Below, in pieces: positions 31,391 through 40,361 of a DNA stretch of 64,000 nucleotides. The number at the start of each line of letters is the position of its first letter. Position 1 is the stretch's first letter. The notes beneath the pieces were generated by a model. It saw only the letters and a program-made list of their open reading frames with translations, was not told where the DNA came from and did no database searches. Position numbers and translations under genes: made by a program. The DNA lies in the NCBI GenBank assembly GCA_037721555.1, contig JBBJOI010000008.1, positions 1 through 64,000 of the forward strand, given 5' to 3'. The stretch is from Gaiellasilicea sp037721555 (GTDB lineage: Bacteria > Actinomycetota > Thermoleophilia > Gaiellales > Gaiellaceae).

Positions 31391-34183
31391 CTAGCTGCAG
31401 CCGGTGTTCGTGCCGCAGTCGCGGCAGGTGTAACACGAGCCCGTGCGCACCATGCGACCGCCGCAACGGGCGCACTCGACGGCGTCCTCCCAGTTGTTGA
31501 AGAGCGCCGTCTGGCCCACAGGCGGCGGCTCGGCGGTGACAGCCTCACGACCGTCGAGCGCACCGTAGGCCTGCGCAAGCCGCGCCTTCACCTCGGGAGA
31601 GAGGATGCCCGCCTCCTCCTGCTGGTCGGTCGTGAGGAACTTCTTCCCCATCCAGCGGAAGATGTAGTCGACGAGCGACTTCGCGACGCGGATGTCTGCG
31701 TCGTTCGTCATGCCCGAGGGCTCGAAGCGCATGTGGCTGAACTTCGAGACGTACACCTCGAGCGGCACGCCGTACTGCAGTCCCAGCGAGACCGAGATCA
31801 TGAACGAGTTCATCAGGCCGGCGAGGGTCGTGCCCTCCTTCGCGATGTCGACGAAGATGTCGCCGGGCGTACCGTCGTCGAACAGGCCGACGTGGATATA
31901 CCCCTCGTACTCGCCCACCTTGAACTTGCGGCCGACCTCGACACGGTCGTCGGGGAGCCGCCGCCGCTTCGGCTGCGGGCCCGGCGCCACCGGCGGCAGC
32001 AGGGCGACCGCCCCTTCGCCGTCCCTCTGACCCTGGCTCTGGCCCGACAGCGGCTGCGCCACCTTGCAGTTGTCCCGGTAGATCGCGATTGCCTTGACGC
32101 CAAGCTGCCACGCCTCGATCAGGAGCTGCGAGACCTCGTCGACCGAGACGGTCTCCGGCAGATTCACCGTCTTCGAGATCGCGCCCGAGATGAACGGTTG
32201 AACCGCACCCATCATCTTTACGTGACCGATGTGGTGGATCGAACGCGCCCCGATCGCGCAGTCGAAGATCGGGTAGTGCTCCGTCTTGACGTACGGGGCG
32301 CCGACGACGGTGTTGCGATCGTCGATGAACGCGACGACCTCGTCCGCCTCCCTCGGCGCGTAGCCGAGCTTGTCGAGCGCCATCGGCACCGTCTTGTTGA
32401 CGATTGTGATCTCACCGCCGCCGACGAGCTTCTTCGACTTGACGAGCGAGAAGTCGGGCTCGACGCCGGTCGTGTCGCAATCCATCATGAAACTGATCGT
32501 GCCGGTGGGCGCCAGGACCGTCGACTGTGCGTTCCGGAAGCCGTGCACCTCACCGAGGTCGAGCGCGTCGTCCCACGCCTGGCGGGCGGCGGCGAGCAGG
32601 TCGTCCGGCACGGAGTCCGTGTGCTGGATGTTGCCGACGGCAGCGCGGTGCTTCGCGATCACGCCGATCATCGCGGCCGCGTTCGGCTGATAGCCGGCGA
32701 ACGACCCCATCCGGTGCGCGATCTCCGCCGACTTGCGGTAGGCGCGACCAGTCATCAGCGCCGTGATCGCCGCCGCGTACGCGCGGCCGTCGTCGGAGTC
32801 GTACGGCAGCCCGCGCGCCATCAGGAGCGCGCCGAGGTTTGCGTAGCCGAGCCCGAGCTGACGGTACGCCTTCGCGTTCCGGTCGATCTCGGGCGTCGGG
32901 TAGGACGAGTAGCCGACGCAGATCTCCTGTGCGAGGAACATCACGTCGACGGCATGTGAGAAGGCATCGAGGTCGAACTCGCCGTCCTCGCGGCGGAACT
33001 TCATCAGGTTCATCGATGAGAGGTTGCACGCGCTGTCGTCGATGCTCATGTATTCCGAGCACGGGTTCGAGGCATTGATGCGCCCGGTGTTCGGCAGCGT
33101 GTGCCACCCGTTGATCGTCGTGTCGTACTGGACACCGGGATCGGCGCACTGCCACGACGCCTCGGCGATGTCGTGCAGGAGCCGGCGGGCATCGGCGGTC
33201 TCGACGACCGAGCCGTCCGTGCGCGCGGTCAGGTTCCACTCCTTCGCCTCGAGCACGGCCTCCATGAAGGCGTCGGTGACGCGGACGGAGTTGTTCGCGT
33301 TCTGGTACTGGATCGAGGCCCAGTCGGGTGAGTCGAGCGACATGTCGTAGCCCGCCTGCTCGAGGACGCGCGCCTTACGCTCCTCCTTCGCCTTGCACCA
33401 GATGAACTCCTCGATGTCCGGGTGGTCGACGTCGAGCACGACCATCTTCGCTGCCCGGCGCGTCTTGCCGCCCGACTTGATCGTGCCGGCCGAGGCGTCG
33501 GCGCCACGCATGAACGAGACGGGGCCCGAGGCGTAACCGCCCTTCGCAAGCTGTTCCTTCGAGCTGCGCAGCTTCGAGAGGTTCAGACCCGAGCCCGAGC
33601 CCCCGCGGAAGATGATGCCCTCGCGGCGGATCCAGTCGAGAATCGACTCCATCGAGTCTTCGATCGAGAGGATGAAGCACGCGCTGCACTGAGGGCGCTC
33701 CTCGAAGCCGACGTTGAACCAGACCGGGGAGTTGAAGGAGGCGTACTGGTTGACCAGGATCGCCTTCAGCTCGGCCTCGAAGGTCGCGGCCTCCTCATCG
33801 GAGGCGAAGTAGCCGCCCTGCCTGCCCCACCCGCCGATCGTGTCGACGACGCGGCCGACCATCTGCTTGACGCTGCGCTCGCGCTCCGGTGAGCTGAGCC
33901 GCCCGCGGAAATATTTCTGCGCGACGATGTTGGTTGCCGTCTGCGACCAGAACTTCGGGAACTCGACGCCGCGCTGCTCGAAGGCCGGTCCGTCCTTGCC
34001 CGGGATCAGCGCGTCGCGCAGCTCCCAGTCGATCTCGTCGAACGGATCGCGGCCGGGGATCGTGAAGAAACGGCTGGGCGCAACGCTCGCGCCCTCGGCG
34101 ACGACGACGTTCCTGACCTCCTGCTCGACCTCTGTCACATGTGTTACTTCCGTCACGTGTGATCCTGCCTCATTCGTCGCCAT
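31391..34183 (-). CDS. nrdJ: Vitamin B12-dependent (class II) ribonucleotide reductase, 930 aa
   Basis: Reduces ribonucleotides to deoxyribonucleotides using adenosylcobalamin, with or without oxygen. Family blocks are SFNSPVWFNVGFE, CSACFILSIEDSMESILDW, GGSGSGLNLSKLRSSKE, MRGADASAGTIKSGGKTRRAAKMV and NPCSEYMSIDDSACNLSS (active-site Cys). The C-terminal metal-binding tail is CARCGG..CYTCRDCGTNTGC. The length fits the long NrdJ form. ATG 34183 has a GGGAGGG ribosome site. The first codons contain an imperfect HVTEVT duplication. No separate NrdAB is in the window. Confidence 0.97.
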   Translation of the reverse strand: MATNEAGSHVTEVTHVTEVEQEVRNVVVAEGASVAPSRFFTIPGRDPFDEIDWELRDALIPGKDGPAFEQRGVEFPKFWSQTATNIVAQKYFRGRLSSPERERSVKQMVGRVVDTIGGWGRQGGYFASDEEAATFEAELKAILVNQYASFNSPVWFNVGFEERPQCSACFILSIEDSMESILDWIRREGIIFRGGSGSGLNLSKLRSSKEQLAKGGYASGPVSFMRGADASAGTIKSGGKTRRAAKMVVLDVDHPDIEEFIWCKAKEERKARVLEQAGYDMSLDSPDWASIQYQNANNSVRVTDAFMEAVLEAKEWNLTARTDGSVVETADARRLLHDIAEASWQCADPGVQYDTTINGWHTLPNTGRINASNPCSEYMSIDDSACNLSSMNLMKFRREDGEFDLDAFSHAVDVMFLAQEICVGYSSYPTPEIDRNAKAYRQLGLGYANLGALLMARGLPYDSDDGRAYAAAITALMTGRAYRKSAEIAHRMGSFAGYQPNAAAMIGVIAKHRAAVGNIQHTDSVPDDLLAAARQAWDDALDLGEVHGFRNAQSTVLAPTGTISFMMDCDTTGVEPDFSLVKSKKLVGGGEITIVNKTVPMALDKLGYAPREADEVVAFIDDRNTVVGAPYVKTEHYPIFDCAIGARSIHHIGHVKMMGAVQPFISGAISKTVNLPETVSVDEVSQLLIEAWQLGVKAIAIYRDNCKVAQPLSGQSQGQRDGEGAVALLPPVAPGPQPKRRRLPDDRVEVGRKFKVGEYEGYIHVGLFDDGTPGDIFVDIAKEGTTLAGLMNSFMISVSLGLQYGVPLEVYVSKFSHMRFEPSGMTNDADIRVAKSLVDYIFRWMGKKFLTTDQQEEAGILSPEVKARLAQAYGALDGREAVTAEPPPVGQTALFNNWEDAVECARCGGRMVRTGSCYTCRDCGTNTGCS

Positions 34184-34438
34184 GATCTCCCTCCCGGGAA
34201 CGCTCGTTCAGGTGCTGGGGTGCGCGCGGTCACCGGGTGGGCAGCCGAGCGGACTGACGAAGTTAGTAGCGCCATCGGACGGAGCAGATGAGCGCCCTCA
34301 AATCGCCTCTCCGAGTGCCACCATTGTACCCGCCGGCGCTGTTCGCGGACGTTGCCGCGAGAATCTTTCAGAGCCCGCGTGGACCTCTTGGAGCCAGCAG
34401 CTCAGAGCCAGCAGAGCAGAGCCAGCAGCTCAGAGGCT
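34184..34438 (-). promoter_or_regulatory. nrdJ upstream region (255 bp without a gene)
   Basis: On the minus strand TACAAT (34328-34323) is a good -10 candidate about 140 nt before the nrdJ start, which would give a long leader; no convincing -35 precedes it. I could not recognise a cobalamin riboswitch B12 box in the leader, though one would be expected to be plausible here. A short tandem repeat lies at 34391-34432. Confidence 0.3.
34391..34432. repeat. Three tandem 14-bp repeats
   Basis: GAGCCAGCAGCTCA, GAGCCAGCAGAGCA and GAGCCAGCAGCTCA lie head to tail, followed by a degenerate partial unit (GAGGCTTCAG). They lie between nrdJ and the 3' end of the anchored-protein gene. Polymerase slippage is the simple explanation. 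Confidence 0.8.
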
Positions 34439-35083
34439 TCAGAGAGAGTGGGGGGGCACTCGGCGGGCCTGCAGGCGCCGCACGAGGTAACCGGCCGAGC
34501 CCGCTGCGATGAGCAGGAATGCGAGGCCGGCCAGGATGAGCAACGGCACCGGAACGGAGTCGGAGGCGGCCGTCGGGTCGAGCCGCGGGGCGACCTCGGG
34601 CTCGAGACCCGTTGCCGTCTCGCCCGGTTTGTCACCGACCGTCGGCCCGTTGGCCGACCTCTTCGGCCCGTCCGCAGCCCTCGTCGGATCGTCCGCCGAG
34701 CTCGTCGGCGCGTCGGGGTCGTTCGGCGCTGTCGGCCCGCCGGTGCCGGAGTCGCCGTCCGGATCCGTAGTCGAGGGCGGAGCTTCCTCACCGCGTAGGC
34801 GGGCTTGCATCGCGCGCTCGATGTCCTCGGGGGCGCTTGAGTAGTTCTTGACGTCGTTCGGGAGCGCCTCGATCGCGTCGTCGTAGCAGTGCAGGGGATA
34901 GTTGCCGTCGACACGACCGTCGCCGTACCAATCGTCGATGACGCGCTTCGCGCACGGGTTCGCGGCTGCGGCGGGGCCTGCGGCGGTCAGGCCTGCGACG
35001 GAGAGAGCGAGGAGTCCGAATGCGAGCGCGACTACGAGGCGCTGGAGGCCCGGATCGAGCTGTCGCCTGCCGGTCGTCGTCAA
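34439..35083 (-). CDS. Secreted, C-terminally membrane-anchored protein of unknown function, 214 aa
   Basis: A signal peptide (about 12-40, LVVALAFGLLALSVAGLTAAG) is followed by a conserved-looking domain with two Cys (NPCAKRVIDDWYGDGRVDG, NYPLHCYDDAIEALPNDV). Next come a long Pro/Asp/Thr-rich spacer (about 100-170) and a C-terminal TM helix with basic tail (VPLLILAGLAFLLIAAGSAGYLVRRLQARR). The Cys pair is probably a disulfide. The architecture suits a wall-spanning anchor. Start TTG 35083. The family is not recognised, but the layout recurs in thermoleophilic actinobacteria in my recollection. Confidence 0.7.
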   Translation of the reverse strand: MTTTGRRQLDPGLQRLVVALAFGLLALSVAGLTAAGPAAAANPCAKRVIDDWYGDGRVDGNYPLHCYDDAIEALPNDVKNYSSAPEDIERAMQARLRGEEAPPSTTDPDGDSGTGGPTAPNDPDAPTSSADDPTRAADGPKRSANGPTVGDKPGETATGLEPEVAPRLDPTAASDSVPVPLLILAGLAFLLIAAGSAGYLVRRLQARRVPPHSL

Positions 35084-35233
35084 AAAGGTCGCTTTCTCAG
35101 GGCTCGTCCGCGTGCCTGCGGACAGTTAGTGTGCAGAGTCTCCCGGACGACGTTGATCGCCGGGTGTGGGGGCGGTAAACGCTTTGTAAGGCCGTGGAGG
35201 TGGCCGCCGGAGCCTATGGTAGCTTCGCCCCCG

Positions 35234-37159
35234 ATGTGGCGGTTCCCCCCACGCGCGGCCATGCCGCGGGCGGGGCTTGCTGTTGCAAGCGGGCTGCTGC
35301 TCCTTGGTGTCGTCTTCGCGGGCGACTCCTTCTGGGTCGCCGCCGCGGCCGTGCTCGTCGCAGGTGCAGCTCTGGTCGCGGGATTGTTGGGAGTCCTGCC
35401 GCTGCCACCTGGGCCGACGAGCCGGTCCGGGCATTGGGCCTGGGCGTTCGTCGCGTCCCTGGTTGGGCTTGCTGTGTGGAGTGGCGCGAGCATCGGGTGG
35501 TCTATCGGCGCCGATCGCTCCTGGGATGAGCTGAACCGTGGCCTCGTCTATGCGTCGTTCGCCCTGCTCGGGGTGATGCTGGCCGCGTCCGGCGGAAGCC
35601 GCGGTTGCCGGCTTGCGGCCGCGCTCGTCACCCTCGCCTTCGGCGCCGCTCTTGTCTGGGCGCTCGCGGGGAAGGTGGACCCTTCACTCTTCCCGGACGG
35701 GGGGCGGGCGGCTCGCCTGCGGGATCCGATCGGATACTGGAACGCGCTCGCCCTCGCGGCCGACGCGGTGCTCGTCCTGTCGCTGTGGCTCGCGACGAGC
35801 CGGACGCTCGTGCGGCCGGCCCGACTCGGCGGCGCCATCCTCGGCTACGCGGCGGTCGTCGCGGTGCTGCTCACCGTCTCGCGAGCAGGCCTCCTCGCGG
35901 CTTTGCTCGGCGTCGCGCTCTGGCTCTTTCTCTCCGAGCGCCGCCTCCAGCGAGCGATCGTCACGCTCGCCATCGTCCTACCTGCCTTCGGCGTCGCCGG
36001 GTGGGCGTTCACGCAAGAGGGGCTCGTCGAGGACGGAGCAGCGTACGCCGTCCGCGTTGCCGACGGACGCTGGTTCGGCCTGGTCTTCCTCCTCGGGGCA
36101 CAGCTCGTTGCGCTCGCAGTGAGTGCGGTCGAGCGGTACCGGCCCGATGAGCGCACGCGTCTCCGGCTCGGGCGCGCTCTCGCCGGCATCACCATCGTCG
36201 TCGCACTCGCCGCGGCCGGCGCGGTTGCCGCGGCTGGCAATCCACTCGAGAGCGGCAATGCGGTCGGGCAGGATCCGACCCGTCTCGGCGATGTCGGCCT
36301 GAACAATCGCGGCGAGCTCTGGCGAGAGGCGTGGCGCATCTTCAGAGCCGATCCCGTCATCGGCTCCGGTGCCGGAACCTTCGAGATCGCGCGCAAGCGC
36401 CACCGTTCCGACGCGCTCGACGCGTCGGAGCCGCACGACGTGCCACTCCAGTTCCTCGCCGACACGGGCGCCGTGGGGTTCGGGCTGTTCCTCGCGGTCG
36501 TGGCGGCGGCGGCCGCAGGTGCCGTGGGAGCCCTCCGAAGGCTCGCGGACGCGGAGCGCGCGGCAGCCGCTGCGCTCGCCGTCGTTCCGGCTGCCTACCT
36601 CCTGCACGCGCTCGTCGACTACGACTGGGACTTCCCCGCCGTCACGGGACCGACGCTGCTGGCCGCCGGCGCGCTCGCAGGGGCAGGCAGTGGGTCGGCT
36701 CCGGCCGTGCGCCGTCCGTTCGCGGCCGCCGCCGTCGTCACGCTCGCGCTCGGAATCCTGCTCGCGGTCGCGACGCCATGGCTCGCCGAGCGCAGCATCC
36801 GCCAGGTCAATAGGGAGCTCGACCGTGGAGACCTGGCGGCTGCGGCAGAAGCGGCCGAGCGGGCCCGATCGTTGAACCCGCTCTCGCTCGAGGCGATCCT
36901 GCGGCAGGCGGCCGTCGAGGAGCGCAGGCGTGACGCCGACGCCGCGCGCGAGGGATATGCGAAGGCGGTGCGGCTCCAGCCGGAGAATCCGGACGCCTGG
37001 TATTTCCTCGGCTTGTACGAGCACGACGTCGGCTCGCTCTGCCAGGCCTACGTCCATCTGAACGAGGCCTACACGCTCGACCCGAACTCGTTGCGCTGGT
37101 TCCCCGGGGGCCCACTCGACCGCGCGCGCGATCGCGTCAACACGCCGGGCAGCTGCTGA
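35234..37159 (+). CDS. O-antigen ligase/polymerase-like membrane protein with C-terminal TPR, 641 aa
   Basis: About ten hydrophobic helices are followed by the Wzy_C/O-antigen-ligase loop (NRGELWREAWRIFRADPVIGSGAGTFEI, EPHDVPLQFLADTGAVGFGLF, then LLHALVDYDWDFPA). A soluble TPR-like tail follows (about 525-641: DLAAAAEAAERARSLNPLSLEAIL, YAKAVRLQPENPDAWYFLGLY). The protein likely joins or polymerises surface glycans. ATG 35234 is used; ATGs at 35216 and 35261 are alternatives. TAGCTT lies 8 nt before 35234. It opens an envelope-glycan region. Confidence 0.85.
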   Translation: MWRFPPRAAMPRAGLAVASGLLLLGVVFAGDSFWVAAAAVLVAGAALVAGLLGVLPLPPGPTSRSGHWAWAFVASLVGLAVWSGASIGWSIGADRSWDELNRGLVYASFALLGVMLAASGGSRGCRLAAALVTLAFGAALVWALAGKVDPSLFPDGGRAARLRDPIGYWNALALAADAVLVLSLWLATSRTLVRPARLGGAILGYAAVVAVLLTVSRAGLLAALLGVALWLFLSERRLQRAIVTLAIVLPAFGVAGWAFTQEGLVEDGAAYAVRVADGRWFGLVFLLGAQLVALAVSAVERYRPDERTRLRLGRALAGITIVVALAAAGAVAAAGNPLESGNAVGQDPTRLGDVGLNNRGELWREAWRIFRADPVIGSGAGTFEIARKRHRSDALDASEPHDVPLQFLADTGAVGFGLFLAVVAAAAAGAVGALRRLADAERAAAAALAVVPAAYLLHALVDYDWDFPAVTGPTLLAAGALAGAGSGSAPAVRRPFAAAAVVTLALGILLAVATPWLAERSIRQVNRELDRGDLAAAAEAAERARSLNPLSLEAILRQAAVEERRRDADAAREGYAKAVRLQPENPDAWYFLGLYEHDVGSLCQAYVHLNEAYTLDPNSLRWFPGGPLDRARDRVNTPGSC

Positions 37160-37171
37160 GCCCGCGAGCCG

Positions 37172-37675
37172 CTAGGACCCGATGATGACCGCGGCGTGGG
37201 CACCGAGGAGCTGCGACGGCCTCATGCCGTCGAGCGGGCCGACGACCTTGATGCCGAGATCCTGCGCGAGCCGCCTGCCCTCACCCGCGTGGCCGCGCCG
37301 GTACATGACGAGGCTTCGCTCGTAGTCGGTGCTGGGTGCGTTGCCGACGCTCCCGATCGTGTAGCCGATCTTGCGAACGCGTTCGGCGGTGGTGGCGGCG
37401 GCTCCTGCGCGACCGTTCCCGTTCAGGATGATCACGGAGGTCTCCGACCGTGCGAGGCTGGGTGCGGTAGCGCGCCCAGCCTTGAGTGCGGGCTTCGGCG
37501 CCACCGGAGCGAGCACCTGCTCCTCGGCCGCCCTCGCCACATGCTGGGTCACCGGCTCGGCGAGCAGAGCGACGAGCAGCACGATCAGGATCACGAACTG
37601 CAGGCCGGCGACCGCGCCGAGCACGACGGTCGCGGTGCGCCACGGGCTCTGGATCGAAGTGAGGGAGTGCTCCAC
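37172..37675 (-). CDS. LytR C-terminal-domain (LytR_C) membrane protein, 167 aa
   Basis: A short cytoplasmic N-tail is followed by one TM helix (about 17-42, VVLGAVAGLQFVILIVLLVALL), a linker, and a LytR_C domain (about 78-167: VIILNGNGRAGAAATTAERV, GYTIGSVGNAPSTDYERSLV, VGPLDGMRPSQLLGAHAAVIIG). It lacks the LCP phosphotransferase domain, as is common for stand-alone LytR_C proteins. Probably binds wall polymer outside. It converges on the O-antigen ligase-like gene. Confidence 0.88.
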   Translation of the reverse strand: MEHSLTSIQSPWRTATVVLGAVAGLQFVILIVLLVALLAEPVTQHVARAAEEQVLAPVAPKPALKAGRATAPSLARSETSVIILNGNGRAGAAATTAERVRKIGYTIGSVGNAPSTDYERSLVMYRRGHAGEGRRLAQDLGIKVVGPLDGMRPSQLLGAHAAVIIGS

Positions 37676-37725
37676 GGGGCCTCAATTTCTGTCCCGCTCC
37701 CCGTCCTCCTTCCTCGTGCGAGGCC

Positions 37726-38880
37726 TCAAGCGATCCAGATGCCGCGCGAGAAGGCAATTGCGGCGGCCGCGCCGGCGGCGGCGAAGCTGTACAGGATCGT
37801 CTCGCGGGCTCGCGGCCGATCGAGCGTGAGGGCTGCGAGCGCGAGGAAGACGGGAAAGTCCGCGAGCAGCAGTCGCGGCAGGCTCACGAGCGGGAAGCCG
37901 GTTGCTGGAGCCGAGAGGATGACGACGAGGCTGACTGCCGAGTAGAGCCCGTAGGCCGGCCCGATGCGTTGCCAGGCGACGATCGTGAGGGCAACGGCTG
38001 CGACGAGCAGCGCGAGATGGGAGACGTTCCAGAGGGAGACGGTGTGCTCCTGGCCGAAGGCATCGGCCGAGGCGAGCGTCTTCAGGCCGCGTCCGGCCGC
38101 TTGCACGGCGTCGACGATCCCGCCAAACGGGCCCAGGGTGGCGGCGTGACGGTCCCAGGTGACCTGTGCGCGCGCGAACGCCTCTGCGTCGCCGATCGTG
38201 CGCCCGAGGTAGAGCGCGTAGAGCCCCACGGCCGCCGGCGCCAGCAGGAGCGGTGCGAGCCGCACAACGCGGCCGCGGCCGCGCCAGAGCAGGAGCGCGA
38301 GTGCGGGGACGAGGGCGAGCCCGATCAGCCGCGTCCCCGTGGCGAGCCCGACGAGGACACCGGCCAGGACGGGCCTACCGCGCTCGGCGGCGAGGAACGA
38401 CGCTGCCGCGAGGGCGAGAAAGAGCGCGTCCGAGTACACCGCCGTGAAGACGAAAGCGACGGGATAGAGGGCGACGTAGAGGACGGTGTCGCGAACGGCC
38501 CGCTCGCCGAGGAGCAAGCGGGCGAGCTCGGCGAGGACGGCCGCCGCAACGGCGGCAGAGGCGAGCGAGATCAGGGTGCCCGCGACGAGGGTCGAGCCGG
38601 TCACCCAGGCGAGGGCATGCACCGCAGCGGGGTAGAGCGGGAAGAAGGCCGCCGCCTCGGGTACCTCGGCATATCCCCGGTCGGCGATCTGCACGAACCA
38701 GCGCGCATCCCACTGGGCGAACGCTCGGAAGAGGAGGTTCGACCAAGTGCCGTAGGCGTCGCCGAAGACGAGGCCGTTGAACGGCGCCCAGACGAGGGTC
38801 AACGCTGTTCCCACCCAGACGGCGACGCGGATCGCCACGAGCGTGCGGACGGAGCGGCTCAGTGCTGGAGAGAGTCCCAC
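37726..38880 (-). CDS. PIG-V-like polytopic mannosyltransferase, 384 aa
   Basis: GT-C-type integral membrane glycosyltransferase. After TM1 it has FAQWDARWFVQIADRGY, a DxR/W lumenal loop typical of PIG-V and GT39-like families, then PLYPAAVHALAWV and about ten further helices. It uses a polyprenyl-phosphate sugar donor in related enzymes. GTG 38880 is taken as the start, because the codons upstream of it in the same frame belong to the epimerase's 3' part; the overlap is 22 bp. Together with the epimerase it suggests an external glycan pathway. Confidence 0.85.
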   Translation of the reverse strand: MGLSPALSRSVRTLVAIRVAVWVGTALTLVWAPFNGLVFGDAYGTWSNLLFRAFAQWDARWFVQIADRGYAEVPEAAAFFPLYPAAVHALAWVTGSTLVAGTLISLASAAVAAAVLAELARLLLGERAVRDTVLYVALYPVAFVFTAVYSDALFLALAAASFLAAERGRPVLAGVLVGLATGTRLIGLALVPALALLLWRGRGRVVRLAPLLLAPAAVGLYALYLGRTIGDAEAFARAQVTWDRHAATLGPFGGIVDAVQAAGRGLKTLASADAFGQEHTVSLWNVSHLALLVAAVALTIVAWQRIGPAYGLYSAVSLVVILSAPATGFPLVSLPRLLLADFPVFLALAALTLDRPRARETILYSFAAAGAAAAIAFSRGIWIA

Positions 38881-39743
38881 GTCAACCGGAGGCCCTCGTC
38901 GAGCGCGGTCTCCGGCCTCCAGCCGAGCTCGCGCCCTGCCCGCGACGGATCGAGCACGCTGCGGCGGGCATCGCCCGCGCGAGGCTCCACGTGACGGGGC
39001 TGCTGCCCGCCCCCGGCGGCCGCCGCGCACAGCCGGTGGAGCTCGTTGACGCTCGTCTCCACCCCGGTGCCGACGTTGTGGACGCCGCCGCGACCAACTG
39101 CAGCCAGCACGGCGCGCACGACATCTCCGACGTAGACGTAGTCGCGGGTCTGCTCGCCGTCGCCGAAGACGAGGGTCTCCTCGTCGCGCTGCAGGCGCTC
39201 CATGAAGATCGAGACGACGCCTCCCTCGAGGGAGGCGGACTGGCGCGGGCCGTAGACGTTGGCGAACCGGAGCACGGTGTGCCCGCTGCCGTGGATGCGG
39301 TTCCAGCCCTCCAGATACGCCTCGGCCGCGAGCTTGGCGATGCCGTACGCCGAAAGAGGCCGTCTCGGGTCGTCCTCCGTCGCCGGCCGCTCGACATCGC
39401 CGTAGATGGCCCCGCCCGTGGAGGAGAAGACGATCTCTGCTCCAGCAGCTCGAGCCGCCTCGAGTGTGTTTACAGTACCGACAACATTCACTTCGGCGTC
39501 GAAGCTCGGGCGCTCCATCGACGTGCCGACGTCGGCCTGCGCTGCGAGGTGGAAGACGACGTCGGCCTCGACCGAGAAGGGCTCTCGGATGTCGTGGACT
39601 TCGAGCCGCGCGCTTTCGTTCAGGAACTCACGCCGGCCGGTCGATAGATCATCGACGGCCGTGACGTCGTCTCCACGGGCAACAAGCGCGTCAACCACAT
39701 GAGAGCCGATGAACCCGGCCCCTCCGGTAACGACAGCCCGCAC
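38859..39743 (-). CDS. NAD-dependent nucleotide-sugar epimerase/dehydratase (extended SDR), 294 aa
   Basis: Glycine motif GGAGFIGSH at the N-terminus, VFHLAAQADV, STGGAIYG, catalytic Tyr/Lys in AYGIAKLAAEAY and RFANVYGPRQ, as in UDP-glucose 4-epimerase and related GalE-like proteins. The C-terminus ELGWRPETALDEGLRLTW is typical. It is slightly short (294 against 310-330). GTG 39743 is fixed by the Rossmann strand (VRAVVTGG). It is divergent from tmk with only 21 bp between starts. Confidence 0.92.
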   Translation of the reverse strand: MRAVVTGGAGFIGSHVVDALVARGDDVTAVDDLSTGRREFLNESARLEVHDIREPFSVEADVVFHLAAQADVGTSMERPSFDAEVNVVGTVNTLEAARAAGAEIVFSSTGGAIYGDVERPATEDDPRRPLSAYGIAKLAAEAYLEGWNRIHGSGHTVLRFANVYGPRQSASLEGGVVSIFMERLQRDEETLVFGDGEQTRDYVYVGDVVRAVLAAVGRGGVHNVGTGVETSVNELHRLCAAAAGGGQQPRHVEPRAGDARRSVLDPSRAGRELGWRPETALDEGLRLTWDSLQH

Positions 39744-39749
39744 GCGCCG

Positions 39750-39756
39750 TATCCTA
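39750..39756. promoter_or_regulatory. Bidirectional -10 element between tmk and the epimerase gene
   Basis: TATCCTA serves as TATCCT for tmk (9 nt before ATG 39765) and, on the other strand, as TAGGAT for the epimerase (7 nt before GTG 39743). With 21 bp between starts, both transcripts must begin at or next to their start codons. Confidence 0.4.
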
Positions 39757-39764
39757 GAGGCTCG

Positions 39765-40361
39765 ATGTTCGTGAGCTTCGAGGGCCTGGACGGCTCCGGC
39801 AAGACGACCCAGGTCGAGCAGCTGCGCGAAGCGCTCGCGACGGCCGGCCGTGAGGTCGTGACTGCGCGCGAGCCGGGTGGGACGGAGCTCGGGGAGCGCA
39901 TCCGCGACCTCGTCCTGCACGGCGCCGAGATGACGGCCTGGGCGGAGGCGCTGCTGTACGCGGCTGCTCGCGCGGAGCTCGTCGCCCAGGTGGTCGCGCC
40001 GGCGCTCGAGCGGGGAGCAGACGTGATCCTGGATCGGTACCTGGACAGCTCGGTCGTCTACCAGGGCATCGGCCGCAGCCTGGGCCTCGAGGAGGTGCTC
40101 GAGCTGAACCTGCACGCGGTGCGGGGCCTGCTGCCCGACCGCACGTTCGTCCTGGAGGTCGACCCTCGGCTCGCGGGGGCCAGGGTCGGCAGCGGGCCGG
40201 ATCGGATCGAGCGGGAGAGTACGGACTTCCACGCGCGGGTGGCTGCGGGCTACCGGCGGCTTGCCGAGCTGTACGGAGAGCGCGTCGTCCTCCTCGACGG
40301 CACACTTCCGGTCGCAACGCTCGCAGAGAGGATCCACGATGAGCTTCGGCACCCTGCCTGA
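39765..40361 (+). CDS. tmk: Thymidylate kinase, 198 aa
   Basis: Phosphorylates dTMP to dTDP. P-loop FEGLDGSGKTTQ (6-17), then TAREPGGTELGERIRDLV, DRYLDSSVVYQG (DRY motif) and FVLEVDP. The lid lacks the usual dense Arg cluster but has IERESTDFHARV. The length is slightly below the usual 205-215. ATG 39765 is preferred because the FVSFEGLDG strand starts there. Its 3' end overlaps holB by 23 bp, a standard pairing of replication genes. Confidence 0.95.
   Translation: MFVSFEGLDGSGKTTQVEQLREALATAGREVVTAREPGGTELGERIRDLVLHGAEMTAWAEALLYAAARAELVAQVVAPALERGADVILDRYLDSSVVYQGIGRSLGLEEVLELNLHAVRGLLPDRTFVLEVDPRLAGARVGSGPDRIERESTDFHARVAAGYRRLAELYGERVVLLDGTLPVATLAERIHDELRHPA

Noticed and set aside
34889..35233. 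Long N-terminal extension of the O-antigen ligase-like gene
   Set aside because: It lies opposite the anchored-protein gene, is Arg/Cys-rich and has no membrane or domain character.
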